Shown here: piece after piece, positions 45,248-59,873 of the stretch
How positions within the stretch are numbered: the first letter of the stretch is position 1
Layout: the number at the start of each line of letters is the position of its first letter
NCBI RefSeq assembly: GCF_010435965.1
Contig: NZ_JAAGAA010000002.1
Location: 248,001 to 312,000, forward strand
Direction: 5' to 3'
Length of the DNA: 64,000 bases
Source: Crenobacter caeni
GTDB taxonomy: Bacteria; Pseudomonadota; Gammaproteobacteria; Burkholderiales; Chromobacteriaceae
Program-made: the position numbers and the translations under genes
Notes under the pieces: model-generated
Seen by the model: only the letters and a program-made list of their open reading frames with translations
What the model was told of the DNA's origin: nothing
The model's database searches: none

Positions 45248-46240
45248 GTGAAGAAGACGCTGATGATGGGGGCGGTGCTGGCCGCTGTGGCCGGTGTTGC
45301 ACAGGCCGAAGAGCTGGTGGTCTACGGCGCGCGTGGCGAGCAGCTGGTCAAGCCGCTGTTCGACGCCTACCAGAAGGAAACCGGCGACAGCGTCCGCTAC
45401 GTGATGGACAAGGAAGGCCCGCTGATGGAGCGGATGAAGGCCGAGGGCGCGAACTCGCCGGCCGACATCCTGCTGACCGTCGACGCGGGCAACCTGTGGC
45501 AGGCCAGCCAGATGGGCCTCCTTAAGCCGTACAAGTCCAAGCTGATCGACGCCAACGTGCCGGCCCACCTGCGTGACCCGGCGCACAACTGGACCGGCCT
45601 GTCGATCCGCGCGCGCACCATCTTCTACAACACCCAGAAGGTCAAGCCGGCCGACCTTGCAAGCTACGCCGACCTCGCCTCGTCCAAGTGGAAGGGCAAG
45701 CTGTGCCTGCGCACCTCGAAGAAGGTGTACAACCAGTCGCTGGTCGCGATGATGCTGGCCGAGCAGGGCAAGGTCGCCACCGAGAAGACCGTCAAGGGCT
45801 GGGTCGACAACCTGGCGACCGACGTCTTCCCGGACGACACCAAGCTGCTCGAAGCGATCGCTGCCGGCCAGTGCGACGTCGGCATCGCCAACACCTACTA
45901 CTACGGCCGCCTGATGGAGAAGAAGCCGGACCTGCCGCTGGGCATCTTCTGGGCCGACCAGAAGGGCAAGGGCACCCACGTCAACATCTCCGGCGCCGGC
46001 TTGGCGCGCTACACCAAGAAGGAAGCTGCGGCGACCCGCCTCATCGAATGGCTGTCGTCGACCAAGGCGCAGAACCTGTTCGCCGACGTGAACATGGAAT
46101 ACCCGGTCAACCCGAAGGTGAAGCCGGACGTCAAGGTGGCCGCATGGGGCCCGTTCAAGCAGAACCTGATCAACGTCTCCAACGCCGGCAGCCGCCAGGC
46201 CGAGGCGGTGATGCTGATGGACCGTGCCGGTTACCGCTAA
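45248..46240 (+). CDS. fbpA: ferric iron ABC transporter substrate-binding protein
   Basis: This 330-residue periplasmic protein has a signal peptide ending AQA near residue 19. It belongs to the FbpA/FutA transferrin-like class: LVVYGARGEQLVKPLFDAYQ, GIANTYYYGRL with the paired Tyr iron ligands, and NISGAGLARYTKK. The start is GTG with GGGAG 7 bases upstream. The mRNA starts under a strong Fur box. A terminator separates it from fbpB, which usually lets the binding protein be made in excess. Confidence 0.94.
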   Translation: MKKTLMMGAVLAAVAGVAQAEELVVYGARGEQLVKPLFDAYQKETGDSVRYVMDKEGPLMERMKAEGANSPADILLTVDAGNLWQASQMGLLKPYKSKLIDANVPAHLRDPAHNWTGLSIRARTIFYNTQKVKPADLASYADLASSKWKGKLCLRTSKKVYNQSLVAMMLAEQGKVATEKTVKGWVDNLATDVFPDDTKLLEAIAAGQCDVGIANTYYYGRLMEKKPDLPLGIFWADQKGKGTHVNISGAGLARYTKKEAAATRLIEWLSSTKAQNLFADVNMEYPVNPKVKPDVKVAAWGPFKQNLINVSNAGSRQAEAVMLMDRAGYR

Positions 46241-46252
46241 GCGATGACCTGC

Positions 46253-46283
46253 CGGCGGCGGCCTCCGGGCTGCCGCCGTTTTT
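46253..46283 (+). terminator. terminator between fbpA and fbpB
   Basis: An 11-bp GC-rich stem (46253-46263 with 46268-46278, one G-T wobble, loop TCCG) is followed by TTTTT. It lies 12 bases after the fbpA stop. Confidence 0.85.
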
Positions 46284-46307
46284 ATGCGGGTATAATCGTC
46301 AGTCTTG

Positions 46308-47981
46308 ATGATGCCCGGAACCCGGGCGCCGTTGCGGCGCCTGCCCAAGATGTCTGCTTTGCCTGCCTTGAAAACTGCCGCCGTCTGGCGCTGGCGCTTG
46401 CCGGTGCTCTTGCTCAGCCTGTGCACGCTGGTGCCGCTGGGCGTGCTGCTGCCTGCCTTGTTCAACCCGGACCCCGGGATCTGGGCGCACCTGATCGACT
46501 ACCTGCTGCCGCAACTGGCCGTCAATACCGCGATTCTGCTCATTGGCGTCGGCGCCGGCGTGCTCGCCATCGGCGTCACGCTCGCGTGGCTGGTCGCCGT
46601 GTACGAGTTTCCGGGGCGGCGCTTCTTTAACTGGGCGCTGATGCTGCCGCTGGCGATGCCTGCCTACGTGTTGGGTTTCTCCCAACTTGGCCTGTTCGAC
46701 TACACCGGCCCCGTGCAGACGCTCGCGCGGGCGTGGACGGGGTCGTCGGAGTGGGTGCCGTCGGTGCGTTCCAGTGGCGGCGTGGTGCTGGTGCTGTCGC
46801 TGGCGTTCTACCCCTACGTCTATCTGCTCGCGCGCGGTGCGTTCGCGACGCAGGGGCGGCGCGCGCTCGAGGTCGGCCAGTCGCTCGGCCTGTCGCGTGC
46901 CGAGGGCTTCTGGCGCGTCGCGCTGCCGATGGCGCGGCCGTGGATCATGGGCGGGCTGATGCTCGCGCTGATGGAGACGCTGGCCGACTTCGGCACCGTC
47001 GCCGTGTTCAACTTCGACGCGTTCACCTCGGCGATCTACAAGGCCTGGTTCAGCTTCTTCTCGCTGGACACCGCCAAGCAGCTCGCGTCGATGCTGGTGT
47101 TCATCGTGTTCGTGCTGGTGGTGTTCGAGCAGCGCGCGCGCGGCCGGCGCGCGTACACCGCCAGCGCGCGCGGCGGGCAGCAGCCGAGGATCGCGCTTGC
47201 CGGCGTGCAGGGGTGGGCGGCGGCGGCATGGGCGACGCTGGTGCTCTTGATGGCCTTCGTGCTGCCCTTCGGCCAGGTGCTGTGGTGGGCGTACCAGGGT
47301 TGGGCCGAGGAAGCGAACGCGGTGCTCGTCGACAACGCGCTGCGCTCGCTCATGCTCTCGGCGATGGCGGCGCTGTTGGTCGGCGCGGCCGCGCTGCTGC
47401 TCGCGTATGCGGTGCGCCGCGACGGCGGCGGCTTCAACCGGCTGTTGTCGCGCGTCGCGACGCTCGGCTACGCGGTGCCCGGGACGGTGCTCGCGGTCGG
47501 CGTGTTCGTGCCGGTGGCGTGGCTCGACAACCAGCTGATCGCGCTCTTCGGCGCGTGGCTGCCCGAGGGTACCGGCTCGATCCTGAAGGGCTCGCTCGCG
47601 GTCCTTTTGCTCGCCTACGTCGCGCGCTTCATGGCGGTCGGCCACGCACCGGTCGACGCCGCGATGCACCGAATCAGCCGCTCGCAGGAAGAGGCCGCGC
47701 GCAATTTGGGGCTGACCGGCGCGCGCCTGGTTGCCCGCCTGCACCTGCCGCTGCTTAAGGGCGGCCTCTTTACCGCCCTCCTGATGGTATTTGTCGACGT
47801 GATGAAGGAGATGCCGATCACGCTGATGACCCGCCCCTTCGGCTGGGACACGCTGGCGGTGCGCATCTTCACCCTGACCAGCGAAGGCGAGTGGGAGCGC
47901 GCCGCCTTGCCGGCCGTGCTGCTGGTGCTCTCCGGCCTGCTGCCGGTGATCCTACTCTCGCGTGAGGAAAACAAAGGATGA
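46308..47981 (+). CDS. fbpB: ferric iron ABC transporter permease
   Basis: The protein has about 557 residues and two fused permease halves of the FbpB/AfuB type. Each half carries an EAA-like loop: EVGQSLGLSRAEGFWRVALP near residue 190 and EAARNLGLTGARLVARLHLP near residue 465. About twelve transmembrane segments are visible. It forms the channel for Fe3+ delivered by FbpA and is energised by FbpC. A TATAAT at 46291-46296 lies only 12 bases before the tandem ATGs (46308, 46311), with no ribosome-binding site; an ATG at 46350 is an alternative. It overlaps fbpC by four bases. Confidence 0.92.
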   Translation: MMPGTRAPLRRLPKMSALPALKTAAVWRWRLPVLLLSLCTLVPLGVLLPALFNPDPGIWAHLIDYLLPQLAVNTAILLIGVGAGVLAIGVTLAWLVAVYEFPGRRFFNWALMLPLAMPAYVLGFSQLGLFDYTGPVQTLARAWTGSSEWVPSVRSSGGVVLVLSLAFYPYVYLLARGAFATQGRRALEVGQSLGLSRAEGFWRVALPMARPWIMGGLMLALMETLADFGTVAVFNFDAFTSAIYKAWFSFFSLDTAKQLASMLVFIVFVLVVFEQRARGRRAYTASARGGQQPRIALAGVQGWAAAAWATLVLLMAFVLPFGQVLWWAYQGWAEEANAVLVDNALRSLMLSAMAALLVGAAALLLAYAVRRDGGGFNRLLSRVATLGYAVPGTVLAVGVFVPVAWLDNQLIALFGAWLPEGTGSILKGSLAVLLLAYVARFMAVGHAPVDAAMHRISRSQEEAARNLGLTGARLVARLHLPLLKGGLFTALLMVFVDVMKEMPITLMTRPFGWDTLAVRIFTLTSEGEWERAALPAVLLVLSGLLPVILLSREENKG

Positions 47982-49027
47982 CGAAGGATCTGCTGGTTTT
48001 CGAGTCGGTCAGCCACGCCTACGGCGTAGCGCGCGTGATCGACGACATGAGCTTCACTCTGCATGATGGCGAGATCGGCTGCCTGCTCGGCAGTTCGGGC
48101 TGCGGCAAGACGACGGTGCTGCGCGCCATCGCCGGCTTCGAGCCGATCGCCGCGGGCAGCATCCGGCTGGGCGGGCGGCTGCTCGCCGGCGACGGCGTCA
48201 GCGTGCCTGCGCACGAGCGCGAGATCGGCATGGTGTTCCAGGACTACGCACTGTTTCCGCACCTGAATGTCGAGGATAACGTCGGCTTCGGCCTGTCCGC
48301 GCTGCCTCGTGCCGAGCGGCGCGCGCGGGTCGAAGCGATGCTGGACCTGGTCGGGCTGGGTGCCGAGGCGCGCCGCTACCCGCACGAGCTCTCCGGCGGC
48401 CAGCAGCAGCGCGTCGCGCTGGCACGGGCGCTCGCGCCCAGGCCGCGCCTGTTGCTGCTGGACGAGCCGTTCTCCAACCTCGACGTCGACCTGCGCGAGC
48501 GGCTCGGCCGCGAGGTGCGCGACATCCTCAAGCACGAAGGCGTCAGCGCGATCCTGGTCACCCACGACCAGCACGAGGCATTCGCGGTCGCCGACAAGGT
48601 CGGCGTGATGCAGGGCGGGCGCCTCCTGCAGTGGGCGACGCCGTACACGCTCTACCACGAGCCGGCGCAGCGCTTTGTCGCCGACTTCATCGGGCAGGGG
48701 GTGCTGGTGCCGGGCAGAGTGACCGCGCCGCGCTGCCTGAGCCTGGAGCTGGGCGAGTTCTGCGGCCTGTTGCCGCTGGGTTTTGCCGCCGGCGACGACG
48801 TCGACGTACTGCTGCGCCCGGACGACGTGGTGCACGACGACGCAAGCCCGGTGCAGGCGACGGTGGTCGCCCGCGTGTTCCGCGGCGCCGACTTCCTGTA
48901 TACGCTCGCGTTGCCGTCCGGCCAGCGGGTGCTCTCGCAGGTGGCGAGCCACCACGACCACGCGCTGGGCGAGCCGATCGGCATCCGCCTCGAACTCGAC
49001 CACCTGATCGCGTTCAGGCGCCAATGA
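47978..49027 (+). CDS. fbpC: ferric iron ABC transporter ATP-binding protein
   Basis: This 349-residue ATPase energises FbpB. Walker A is GSSGCGKT, the Q-loop lies in GMVFQDYALFPHL, the signature is LSGGQQQR, Walker B is LLLLDEPFSNLD and the H-loop is VTHDQ. A C-terminal TOBE-like regulatory domain begins near residue 240. Its ATG overlaps the fbpB stop. A bidirectional terminator follows. Confidence 0.96.
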   Translation: MTKDLLVFESVSHAYGVARVIDDMSFTLHDGEIGCLLGSSGCGKTTVLRAIAGFEPIAAGSIRLGGRLLAGDGVSVPAHEREIGMVFQDYALFPHLNVEDNVGFGLSALPRAERRARVEAMLDLVGLGAEARRYPHELSGGQQQRVALARALAPRPRLLLLDEPFSNLDVDLRERLGREVRDILKHEGVSAILVTHDQHEAFAVADKVGVMQGGRLLQWATPYTLYHEPAQRFVADFIGQGVLVPGRVTAPRCLSLELGEFCGLLPLGFAAGDDVDVLLRPDDVVHDDASPVQATVVARVFRGADFLYTLALPSGQRVLSQVASHHDHALGEPIGIRLELDHLIAFRRQ

Positions 49028-49055
49028 AAGAAGCCCCGCTGCGCGGGGCTTCTTT
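49027..49055. terminator. bidirectional terminator between fbpC and pbpG
   Basis: A 13-bp stem AAAGAAGCCCCGC / GCGGGGCTTCTTT with a TGC loop lies between the convergent genes. Both strands end the stem in CTTCTTT, so it can serve both. Confidence 0.9.
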
Positions 49056-49075
49056 ACGTCAGCGATTGACCGGGT

Positions 49076-49936
49076 TTAGCCGGCCAGCCAGTGGCCCGGC
49101 TGGGCCTCGAGCCAGGTCTTGATGGTGCGCGCGTCGTTGGTGCGCGCGCTGGGCGCGTTGGCGTCGAGCAGCACGATCACCAGCGGCTGGCCGCCGACGG
49201 TCGCCTGCATCACCACGCAGCGGCCGGCTTCCTGGATGTAGCCGGTCTTGGACAGGCCGATGTTCCACTCGCCCTCGCGCACCAGCGCGTTGCTGTTGCG
49301 GTAGTGCAACGCGCGGCCGCCTCGGCCGTACACGTCGTGTTCGGTCGAGGTGCTGTACTGGCGGATCAGCGGGTAGCCGTACGCCGCGCGCACCATGCGC
49401 GAGAGGTCCTGCGCGGTCGAGCTGTTGCGCATGTCGAGCCCGGTCGGGTCGTAGAACACCGTGTCGCGCATGCCGAGCGCGCGGGCCTTGGCGTTCATGC
49501 GCGCGACGAAGGCTTGCGTGCCGCCTGGGTAGTAGCGGGACAAGACGTGCGAGGCGCGGTTTTCCGACGACATCAGCGCGAGCAGCAGCATCTCGCGGCG
49601 GGTCAGCGAGGTGCCGACGGCCAGCCGCGAGCTGGTGTTCTTCAGGCGGTCGATCTCTGCGTCGGAAATGGTCAGCACCTCGTCCATCGGCAGGCCGGCG
49701 TCGAGCATCACCATCGCCGTCATCAGCTTGGTGATCGACGCGATCGGCACGCGCGCATTCGCGTTTTTCTGGTACAGGGTGTCGCCGGTGCTGGTGTTGA
49801 CGACCAGCACCGAGTTGGAACTGAGGTGCGGCGCGCTCTGCTGGAACGCGGCAAGATGGTAAACTGGCTGTGCTGCCTGGGCGAGCGGGGAGAGGGCGAA
49901 CACGCCAGCTGCGAGGGCAGAGATGAGTTTCAGCAT
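49076..49936 (-). CDS. pbpG: D-alanyl-D-alanine endopeptidase (PBP7-type)
   Basis: This 286-residue periplasmic penicillin-binding protein has a signal peptide ending AQA near residue 22. The active-site motifs are complete: SITK (in PIASITKLMTAMV), SEN (in MSSENRASHVL) and KTG (in LSKTGYIQEAG). It should cleave peptidoglycan cross-links (DD-endopeptidase). The ATG at 49936 has GGAG nine bases upstream; an earlier in-frame ATG at 49951 is possible. Confidence 0.94.
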   Translation of the reverse strand: MLKLISALAAGVFALSPLAQAAQPVYHLAAFQQSAPHLSSNSVLVVNTSTGDTLYQKNANARVPIASITKLMTAMVMLDAGLPMDEVLTISDAEIDRLKNTSSRLAVGTSLTRREMLLLALMSSENRASHVLSRYYPGGTQAFVARMNAKARALGMRDTVFYDPTGLDMRNSSTAQDLSRMVRAAYGYPLIRQYSTSTEHDVYGRGGRALHYRNSNALVREGEWNIGLSKTGYIQEAGRCVVMQATVGGQPLVIVLLDANAPSARTNDARTIKTWLEAQPGHWLAG

Positions 49937-50055
49937 CCCGTGAGGCTCCATGTGACGGGTTGTCGATTGCGTATGTGCGCGATTTTAAGCGTAAAACCCG
50001 TTGCTGCGCAGCCGTTTTATAGGTCGGCTGCGACAGACTTTCGCCGGAGACGAAA

Positions 50056-54567
<4,512 letters not shown>

Positions 54568-54582
54568 TTAAGGAGTCAGGGC

Positions 54583-54903
54583 ATGTCGGCGCAGGGAATC
54601 AACCAGTTGCTCGGCGAGATGCGCGCGATGCAGGCGCTGGCGGCGGGCAAGGGTGCCGCCGCTCCCCAGGCCGCACCCGCGGTCGAGTTCGGCGACGTGC
54701 TGAAGGCGACACTCGAACAGGTCAACAGCGTGCAGCAGGCGTCGCAGGACTTGCAGAAGCGTTTCGAGCTGGGCGACGAATCGGTCAATGTGCAGGACGT
54801 CATGGTGTCGATGCAGAAGGCGAGCCTGAGCTTCCAGACCATGACGCAGGCGCGCAACAAGCTGGTGTCGGCTTACCAGGAAATTATGAACACCCAGGTC
54901 TGA
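54583..54903 (+). CDS. fliE: flagellar hook-basal body complex protein FliE
   Basis: This 106-residue rod-MS-ring adaptor is the first axial protein exported. FGDVLKATLEQVNSVQQASQ and the C-terminal VQDVMVSMQKASLSFQTMTQ with RNKLVSAYQEIM are the family pattern. AAGGAG precedes the ATG. It lies 15 bases after the flrC-like gene, too close for a separate promoter to be obvious, so the activator probably shares its transcript. Confidence 0.96.
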   Translation: MSAQGINQLLGEMRAMQALAAGKGAAAPQAAPAVEFGDVLKATLEQVNSVQQASQDLQKRFELGDESVNVQDVMVSMQKASLSFQTMTQARNKLVSAYQEIMNTQV

Positions 54904-54952
54904 TGTCGTCGGCGTTCCGATGGCTGGGGACATCGGATGAAACTTCTCCCAT

Positions 54953-56674
54953 ATGGCTGAATTGGTCGACAACACGACGCCGGCCTGGAAAGGCCGGGTA
55001 GCAGAGGCGGCAAACCGCTTCAAGGCGCTGCCCAACAACAAGAAGTTGCTCTTCTTCGCCGCGCTCGCCGCGGTGTTTTCGCTGGTCGTCGCGCTGGTGC
55101 TGTTCAACCGCGCGCCGGACGAGCGCGTGCTGTTCTCCAACCTGTCCGACGGCGACGGCGGCCAGATCACCGCCGCCTTGCAGCAGATGAACGTGCCGTA
55201 CAAGCTGGGCGAAGGCGGCGTGATCTCGGTGCCGGCCGACCAACTGTACGACGTGCGTCTCAAGCTTGCCGCACAGGGCCTGCCCAAGGCCGGCGGTACC
55301 GGCTTCGAACTGATGGACGGGCAGAAATTCGGCATCAGCCAGTTCTCCGAGCAGGTCAACTACCAGCGCGCCGTCGAGGGCGAGCTTGCCCGCACCATCG
55401 AGTCGGTGTCCGCCGTCCGCCAGGCGCGCGTCCACCTGGCGATCCCCAAGCAAAGCGTGTTCGTGCGCGAGCGCGAACTGCCGACCGCGTCGGTGATGCT
55501 GACCCTGCACCCCGGCCGGGTGATGGACGCCGCGCAAACCGCGGGCATCATGCACCTGATCTCCAGCTCGGTGCCCAACCTGCCCTTGAAGAACGTCTCC
55601 ATCGTCGACCAGGACGGCAACCTGATTTCCGGTGCGACCGAGCTTGAAAACGGCTCGGGTCTCGACCGCCGCCAGCTGGGGCTGGTGCGCCAGATCGAGA
55701 AGGACTACGCGCAGCGCGTCGAGTCCATCCTCGAGCCCATTTTCGGCAAGGGTAACGCGCACGCGCAGGTGACCGCGCAGGTCGACTTCTCCGAGCTTGA
55801 GCAGACCTCCGAGACCTACCGCCCGAACTCGTCGCCCAACCCGTCGGCGACGCGCAGCCAGCAGATCATGGAAAGCCTGGGCAATGGCGCGCCCACACCG
55901 TCCGGCGTGCCGGGCGCGCTATCCAACCAGCCGCCGTCGGCGGCGTCGGCGCCGCTGTCCTTGCCACCGGGCGCCGCGCCCGGCACCGTCACGCTGTCGG
56001 GACAGCCCTTGACGCCCACCGGCGCTACCCGCCGCGAGATCACCACCAACTACGAAGTCGACAAGACCATCCAGCACCTGCGCCAGCCCAAGGGGCAGGT
56101 CAAGCGGCTGTCGGCTGCGGTGGTCGTCAATTTCAAGCTGGTGCCGGACAAGGACGGCGCGCTCAAGCCGACCGCGCTGACCGCGCGCGAGATCGAGCAG
56201 GTCAACGCGCTGGTGCGCGAGGCGATCGGCTACAACGCCGAGCGCGGCGACTCGGTCAACGTCGTCAACGCGGCATTCGCCGACGCCGTCTTGCCGCCGA
56301 CGCTGCAGGACAAGGTCGTCGGCTACGTCAGCGACAACGGCGGCGAACTGTTCAAGTACGCGCTGCTGGCGATCGCGCTGGCCTACCTGCTGTTGGGTGT
56401 GGTGCGGCCCATCATGCGCGACATCGTGCGTCCGCCGGCGCCGCCCTTGCCTGAACCTGGCAGCGCCGAGGCGGCTGCCGTCGGCGGCGGCAAGCTGTTG
56501 GCGGTCGCCGGCGACGACGAGGACATGGATGGCCGCACTGGCGGCGTCGAGATGACGCCGCAGGAGAAGCAGCGTCTCGACTACGACGCCGCCTTGCAGG
56601 CGGCGCGCGAACTGGTGAAGACCGACCCGCGCATGGCGGCGCAGATCATCAAGGAGTGGATTGCCGATGAGTGA
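54953..56674 (+). CDS. fliF: flagellar MS-ring protein FliF
   Basis: This 573-residue inner-membrane ring protein has transmembrane helices at about residues 32-50 and 463-482. The ring-building motifs include LPKAGGTGFELMDGQKFGIS and YQRAVEGELARTIESVSAVR. A Pro/Ala/Ser-rich periplasmic segment covers about residues 285-350. The C-terminal DYDAALQAARELVKTDPRMA with QIIKEW is the FliG-binding tail. Its stop overlaps fliG by eight bases. Confidence 0.97.
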   Translation: MAELVDNTTPAWKGRVAEAANRFKALPNNKKLLFFAALAAVFSLVVALVLFNRAPDERVLFSNLSDGDGGQITAALQQMNVPYKLGEGGVISVPADQLYDVRLKLAAQGLPKAGGTGFELMDGQKFGISQFSEQVNYQRAVEGELARTIESVSAVRQARVHLAIPKQSVFVRERELPTASVMLTLHPGRVMDAAQTAGIMHLISSSVPNLPLKNVSIVDQDGNLISGATELENGSGLDRRQLGLVRQIEKDYAQRVESILEPIFGKGNAHAQVTAQVDFSELEQTSETYRPNSSPNPSATRSQQIMESLGNGAPTPSGVPGALSNQPPSAASAPLSLPPGAAPGTVTLSGQPLTPTGATRREITTNYEVDKTIQHLRQPKGQVKRLSAAVVVNFKLVPDKDGALKPTALTAREIEQVNALVREAIGYNAERGDSVNVVNAAFADAVLPPTLQDKVVGYVSDNGGELFKYALLAIALAYLLLGVVRPIMRDIVRPPAPPLPEPGSAEAAAVGGGKLLAVAGDDEDMDGRTGGVEMTPQEKQRLDYDAALQAARELVKTDPRMAAQIIKEWIADE

Positions 56675-57665
56675 AGCGGGCATCCGCCGTAGCGCCGTGC
56701 TGTTGTTCGGCCTCGGCCAGAACGAGGCGATCGAGGTGTTCAAGTACCTCGGCCCCAAGGAAGTGCAGAAGCTGAGCCTGGCGATGGCGCAGGTCAACAA
56801 CGTCAGCCACGGCGAGATCCACGACGTGGTCGCCAAGTTCCGCGAGGAGTGCGCGGCGCGCGCGAGCATCGGTGCGACCGACGAGTACCTGCGCAACGTG
56901 CTGATCGAGGCGCTGGGGCCGGATAAGGCAGCCAACCTGCTCGACAAGATCACCCAGGGCAACGACCACAGCGGCATCGAAAGCCTCAAGTGGATGGACG
57001 CAAGCTCCGCTGCCGACCTGATCCGCAACGAGCACCCGCAGATCATCGCGACTATCCTCGTTCACCTCGAACCGGACCAGTCCAGCGGCATTCTCGCCCA
57101 CTTCCCCGAGCGCCTGCGCAACGAGGTGCTGATCCGTACCGCGACGCTGGAAGGTGTGCAGCCGCAGGCGCTGCGCGAACTGAACGAGGTGCTCACCCAG
57201 CTCTTGTCCGGCTCCGACCGCATCAAGAAGAGCGCGGCCGGCGGCATCAGCCTCACCGCCGACATCCTCAACTTCCTCGGCTCCAACGTCGAGGCGTCCG
57301 CGCTCGGTTATATCCGCGAATACGACCCGGAACTCGCGCAGCGCATCCAGGACAAGATGTTCGTGTTCGAGAACATGCTCGATATCGACGACCGCGCGAT
57401 CCAGACCATCCTGCGCGAAGTGCAGTCCGACTCGCTGGTCATCGCGCTCAAGGGCACCAGCCCCGAGATGCGCGAGAAGATCTTCAAGAACATGTCGCAG
57501 CGCGCGGCCGAGATGCTGCGCGACGACCTGGAGGCGAAGGGGCCGGTCAAGCTCTCCGAGGTCGAGGCCGAGCAGAAGGAGATCCTGAAGGTCGTGCGCA
57601 AGCTGGCCGACGAAGGCCAGATCGTGCTGGCGAGCAAGGGCGGGGACGAGGGCCTTGTCGAATAA
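56667..57665 (+). CDS. fliG: flagellar motor switch protein FliG
   Basis: This 332-residue switch protein has an N-terminal domain (SAVLLFGLGQNEAIEVFKYL) that binds FliF. The middle domain has the EHPQIIATILVHL motif that binds FliM. The C-terminal torque domain contains the charged helix with FKNMSQRAAEMLRDDLEAKG. The ATG at 56667 overlaps the fliF end. It overlaps fliH by about 11 bases. Confidence 0.97.
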   Translation: MSEAGIRRSAVLLFGLGQNEAIEVFKYLGPKEVQKLSLAMAQVNNVSHGEIHDVVAKFREECAARASIGATDEYLRNVLIEALGPDKAANLLDKITQGNDHSGIESLKWMDASSAADLIRNEHPQIIATILVHLEPDQSSGILAHFPERLRNEVLIRTATLEGVQPQALRELNEVLTQLLSGSDRIKKSAAGGISLTADILNFLGSNVEASALGYIREYDPELAQRIQDKMFVFENMLDIDDRAIQTILREVQSDSLVIALKGTSPEMREKIFKNMSQRAAEMLRDDLEAKGPVKLSEVEAEQKEILKVVRKLADEGQIVLASKGGDEGLVE

Positions 57666-58488
57666 CGCGATCATCGGCGCCGAGCGCCTGGGCGACTGGC
57701 AACGCTGGACCATGGGCGAGCTGGGCTCGGCGCAGCCTGGCAAGGCTGCCCAGCATGCGCCGGCAGACCCGCTGGCGCTGCTCTCGCAGGTGACTGCCGA
57801 GGAGGTTGTGCGCGCGCTGGAAGCGTTGCCGCAGGAAGACGCTGCCGGGGCGCCGCCGCTCGAAGCGGTGCTCGCCGAGGCGGCGCCGGCGGTCGGCTAC
57901 CCGACCGCGGCCGAACTGGAAACCATCCATCAGGAAGCGTGGCAGGCCGGCTTCGAGGCCGGCCGCAGCGAAGGCTACGGCGCCGGGCGTGCCGAGGGCG
58001 AGCAGGAAGGCTTCGCCCAGGGGCTGGAAAACGGCCGGCGCGAGGCCGAAGACGCGGCGGCGGCACGCTTTGACGGGTTGTGGCAGCCGCTGCAGGAGAG
58101 CCTGGCCGCCTGGGACGCCGGGCTCGCGTCGCTGCAGGCGTCGCTCGCGCCGCAACTGGCCGCGCTGGCGCTCGAGGTCGGCCGCCGGTTGGCCGGCGAG
58201 CAGCTCGCCGCCGATGCAGAGGCGCTTGCCCGGCTGGTCGACGAGGCGCTCTCGCCGCTCGCATCCGAGCTGACCCGCCTGACGGTGCGCCTGCACCCGG
58301 ACGATGCGGCCGCGCTGGAAGACTTCCTGTCGCGGCAATATCCGCAGCTGTCGGTGCGCTGGCAGGGCGACGCGTCGCTCGCGCGCGGCGGTTGCGTGAT
58401 CGATTCGCCGGTGGTCCGGCTGGACCTCTCGCTGGAGACCCGCACCGCCCAGCTGCGCGAGGCTTTGGGGCTGGACGCGCATGGCTGA
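57655..58488 (+). CDS. fliH: flagellar assembly protein FliH
   Basis: This 277-residue cytosolic regulator of the FliI ATPase has the typical run of AxxxG/GxxxG repeats ([20 protein letters not shown], residues 101-120). A C-terminal V-type-ATPase-E-like domain ([15 protein letters not shown]) follows. The start is TTG at 57655, inside the fliG end, with GAGGG upstream. The N-terminal third is Ala-rich and variable, as is usual in FliH. It overlaps fliI by eight bases. Confidence 0.92.
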   Translation: MSNNAIIGAERLGDWQRWTMGELGSAQPGKAAQHAPADPLALLSQVTAEEVVRALEALPQEDAAGAPPLEAVLAEAAPAVGYPTAAELETIHQEAWQAGFEAGRSEGYGAGRAEGEQEGFAQGLENGRREAEDAAAARFDGLWQPLQESLAAWDAGLASLQASLAPQLAALALEVGRRLAGEQLAADAEALARLVDEALSPLASELTRLTVRLHPDDAAALEDFLSRQYPQLSVRWQGDASLARGGCVIDSPVVRLDLSLETRTAQLREALGLDAHG

Positions 58489-59869
58489 CTGGCTCGCCCG
58501 CCAGCAGGACTACCTGGACGCGTGCCGGCAGCGCCTGCAGGGCGTGCCGCGCGGCCGCCGCCAAGGGTTTCTGACCAGGGTGACCGGCCTCGTGATGGAG
58601 GCGACCGGCCTGCGCCTGCCGGTGGGCAGCGCCTGCCTGATCGAGTGCGGCCACGGCGAGCGCATCGAGGCCGAGGTGGTCGGCTTCTCGGCCGACCGCC
58701 TGTTCCTGATGCCGCTTGCCCCCATCCAGGGTCTGCTGCCGGGGACCGCGGTCGTCCCGCTGGAAGACAGGGTGCCGCCCCGCTACGGCGAGCCTTTCGC
58801 CGGCAAGTCCCGCGGCAGCGGCCGGCAGGTACCGGTCGGCTCGCGCCTGCTCGGGCGGGTGCTCGACGCGCTCGGGCGGCCGCTAGACGGCCGCGGGCCG
58901 GCCCCGTTTGACGCGACCGCGCCGCTTTACAGTGACCCCCTCAATCCGCTGACGCGCACGCCGGTGCGCGACGTGCTCGACGTCGGCGTGCGCGCGATCA
59001 ACGGCCTGCTGACCGTCGGTCGCGGCCAGCGCCTGGGCCTGTTTGCCGGCTCCGGCGTCGGCAAGTCGGTGCTGTTGGGCATGATGGCGCGCTTCACCCG
59101 TGCCGACGTGGTGGTGGTCGGCCTGATCGGCGAGCGGGGACGCGAGGTCAAGGACTTCATCGAGAACATCCTGGGCGAAGAAGGCCTCGCGCGCTCGGTG
59201 GTGGTCGCCGCGCCGGCCGATACCCCGCCCTTGATGCGGTTGCACGGTGCCGCGTACGCGACCGCGCTGGCCGAGCACTTCCGCGCCGAGGGCAAGGACG
59301 TGCTCCTCCTGATGGATTCGGTGACCCGCTACGCGATGGCGCAGCGCGAGATTGCGCTGGCGATCGGCGAGCCGCCGGTTACCCGCGGCTACCCGCCGTC
59401 GGTGTTCGCCAAGCTGCCGCAGCTGATCGAGCGCGCTGGTAACGGCGAGGCAGGCGGCGGCTCGATCACCGCCTTCTATACCGTGCTCTCCGAGGGAGAC
59501 GACCAGCAGGACCCGATCGCCGATTCGGCACGCGCGATCCTCGACGGCCACTTCGTGCTCTCGCGCACGCTGGCCGAGGCCGGGCATTACCCGGCGATCG
59601 ACATCGAGCAGTCGATCTCGCGGGTGATGGTCGACGTGGTTAGCCGCGAGCACCTGGACGCGGCGCGCCGTTTCAAGCAGCTGTTCTCGCGCTACCAGCG
59701 CAGCCGCGACCTGATCAGCGTCGGCGCCTACGTGCCGGGGTCGGACCCCCTGCTTGACGAGGCGATTCGCCGCCAGTTGCAGCAGGTGGCCTTCCTGACC
59801 CAGCCGCAGCACGAGGCGCATGACTTTGCCTCGTCGTGCGAGCAACTGAAGCAGTCGCTGGCAGGCTGA
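58481..59869 (+). CDS. fliI: flagellum-specific ATPase FliI
   Basis: This 462-residue export ATPase is related to the F1 beta subunit. Walker A is FAGSGVGKS near residue 188, Walker B is [20 protein letters not shown], and [20 protein letters not shown] is the conserved catalytic segment. It works with FliH and FliJ at the cytosolic face of the export gate. Its ATG overlaps fliH. fliJ follows after 4 bases. Confidence 0.97.
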   Translation: MADWLARQQDYLDACRQRLQGVPRGRRQGFLTRVTGLVMEATGLRLPVGSACLIECGHGERIEAEVVGFSADRLFLMPLAPIQGLLPGTAVVPLEDRVPPRYGEPFAGKSRGSGRQVPVGSRLLGRVLDALGRPLDGRGPAPFDATAPLYSDPLNPLTRTPVRDVLDVGVRAINGLLTVGRGQRLGLFAGSGVGKSVLLGMMARFTRADVVVVGLIGERGREVKDFIENILGEEGLARSVVVAAPADTPPLMRLHGAAYATALAEHFRAEGKDVLLLMDSVTRYAMAQREIALAIGEPPVTRGYPPSVFAKLPQLIERAGNGEAGGGSITAFYTVLSEGDDQQDPIADSARAILDGHFVLSRTLAEAGHYPAIDIEQSISRVMVDVVSREHLDAARRFKQLFSRYQRSRDLISVGAYVPGSDPLLDEAIRRQLQQVAFLTQPQHEAHDFASSCEQLKQSLAG

Positions 59870-59873
59870 CGCC

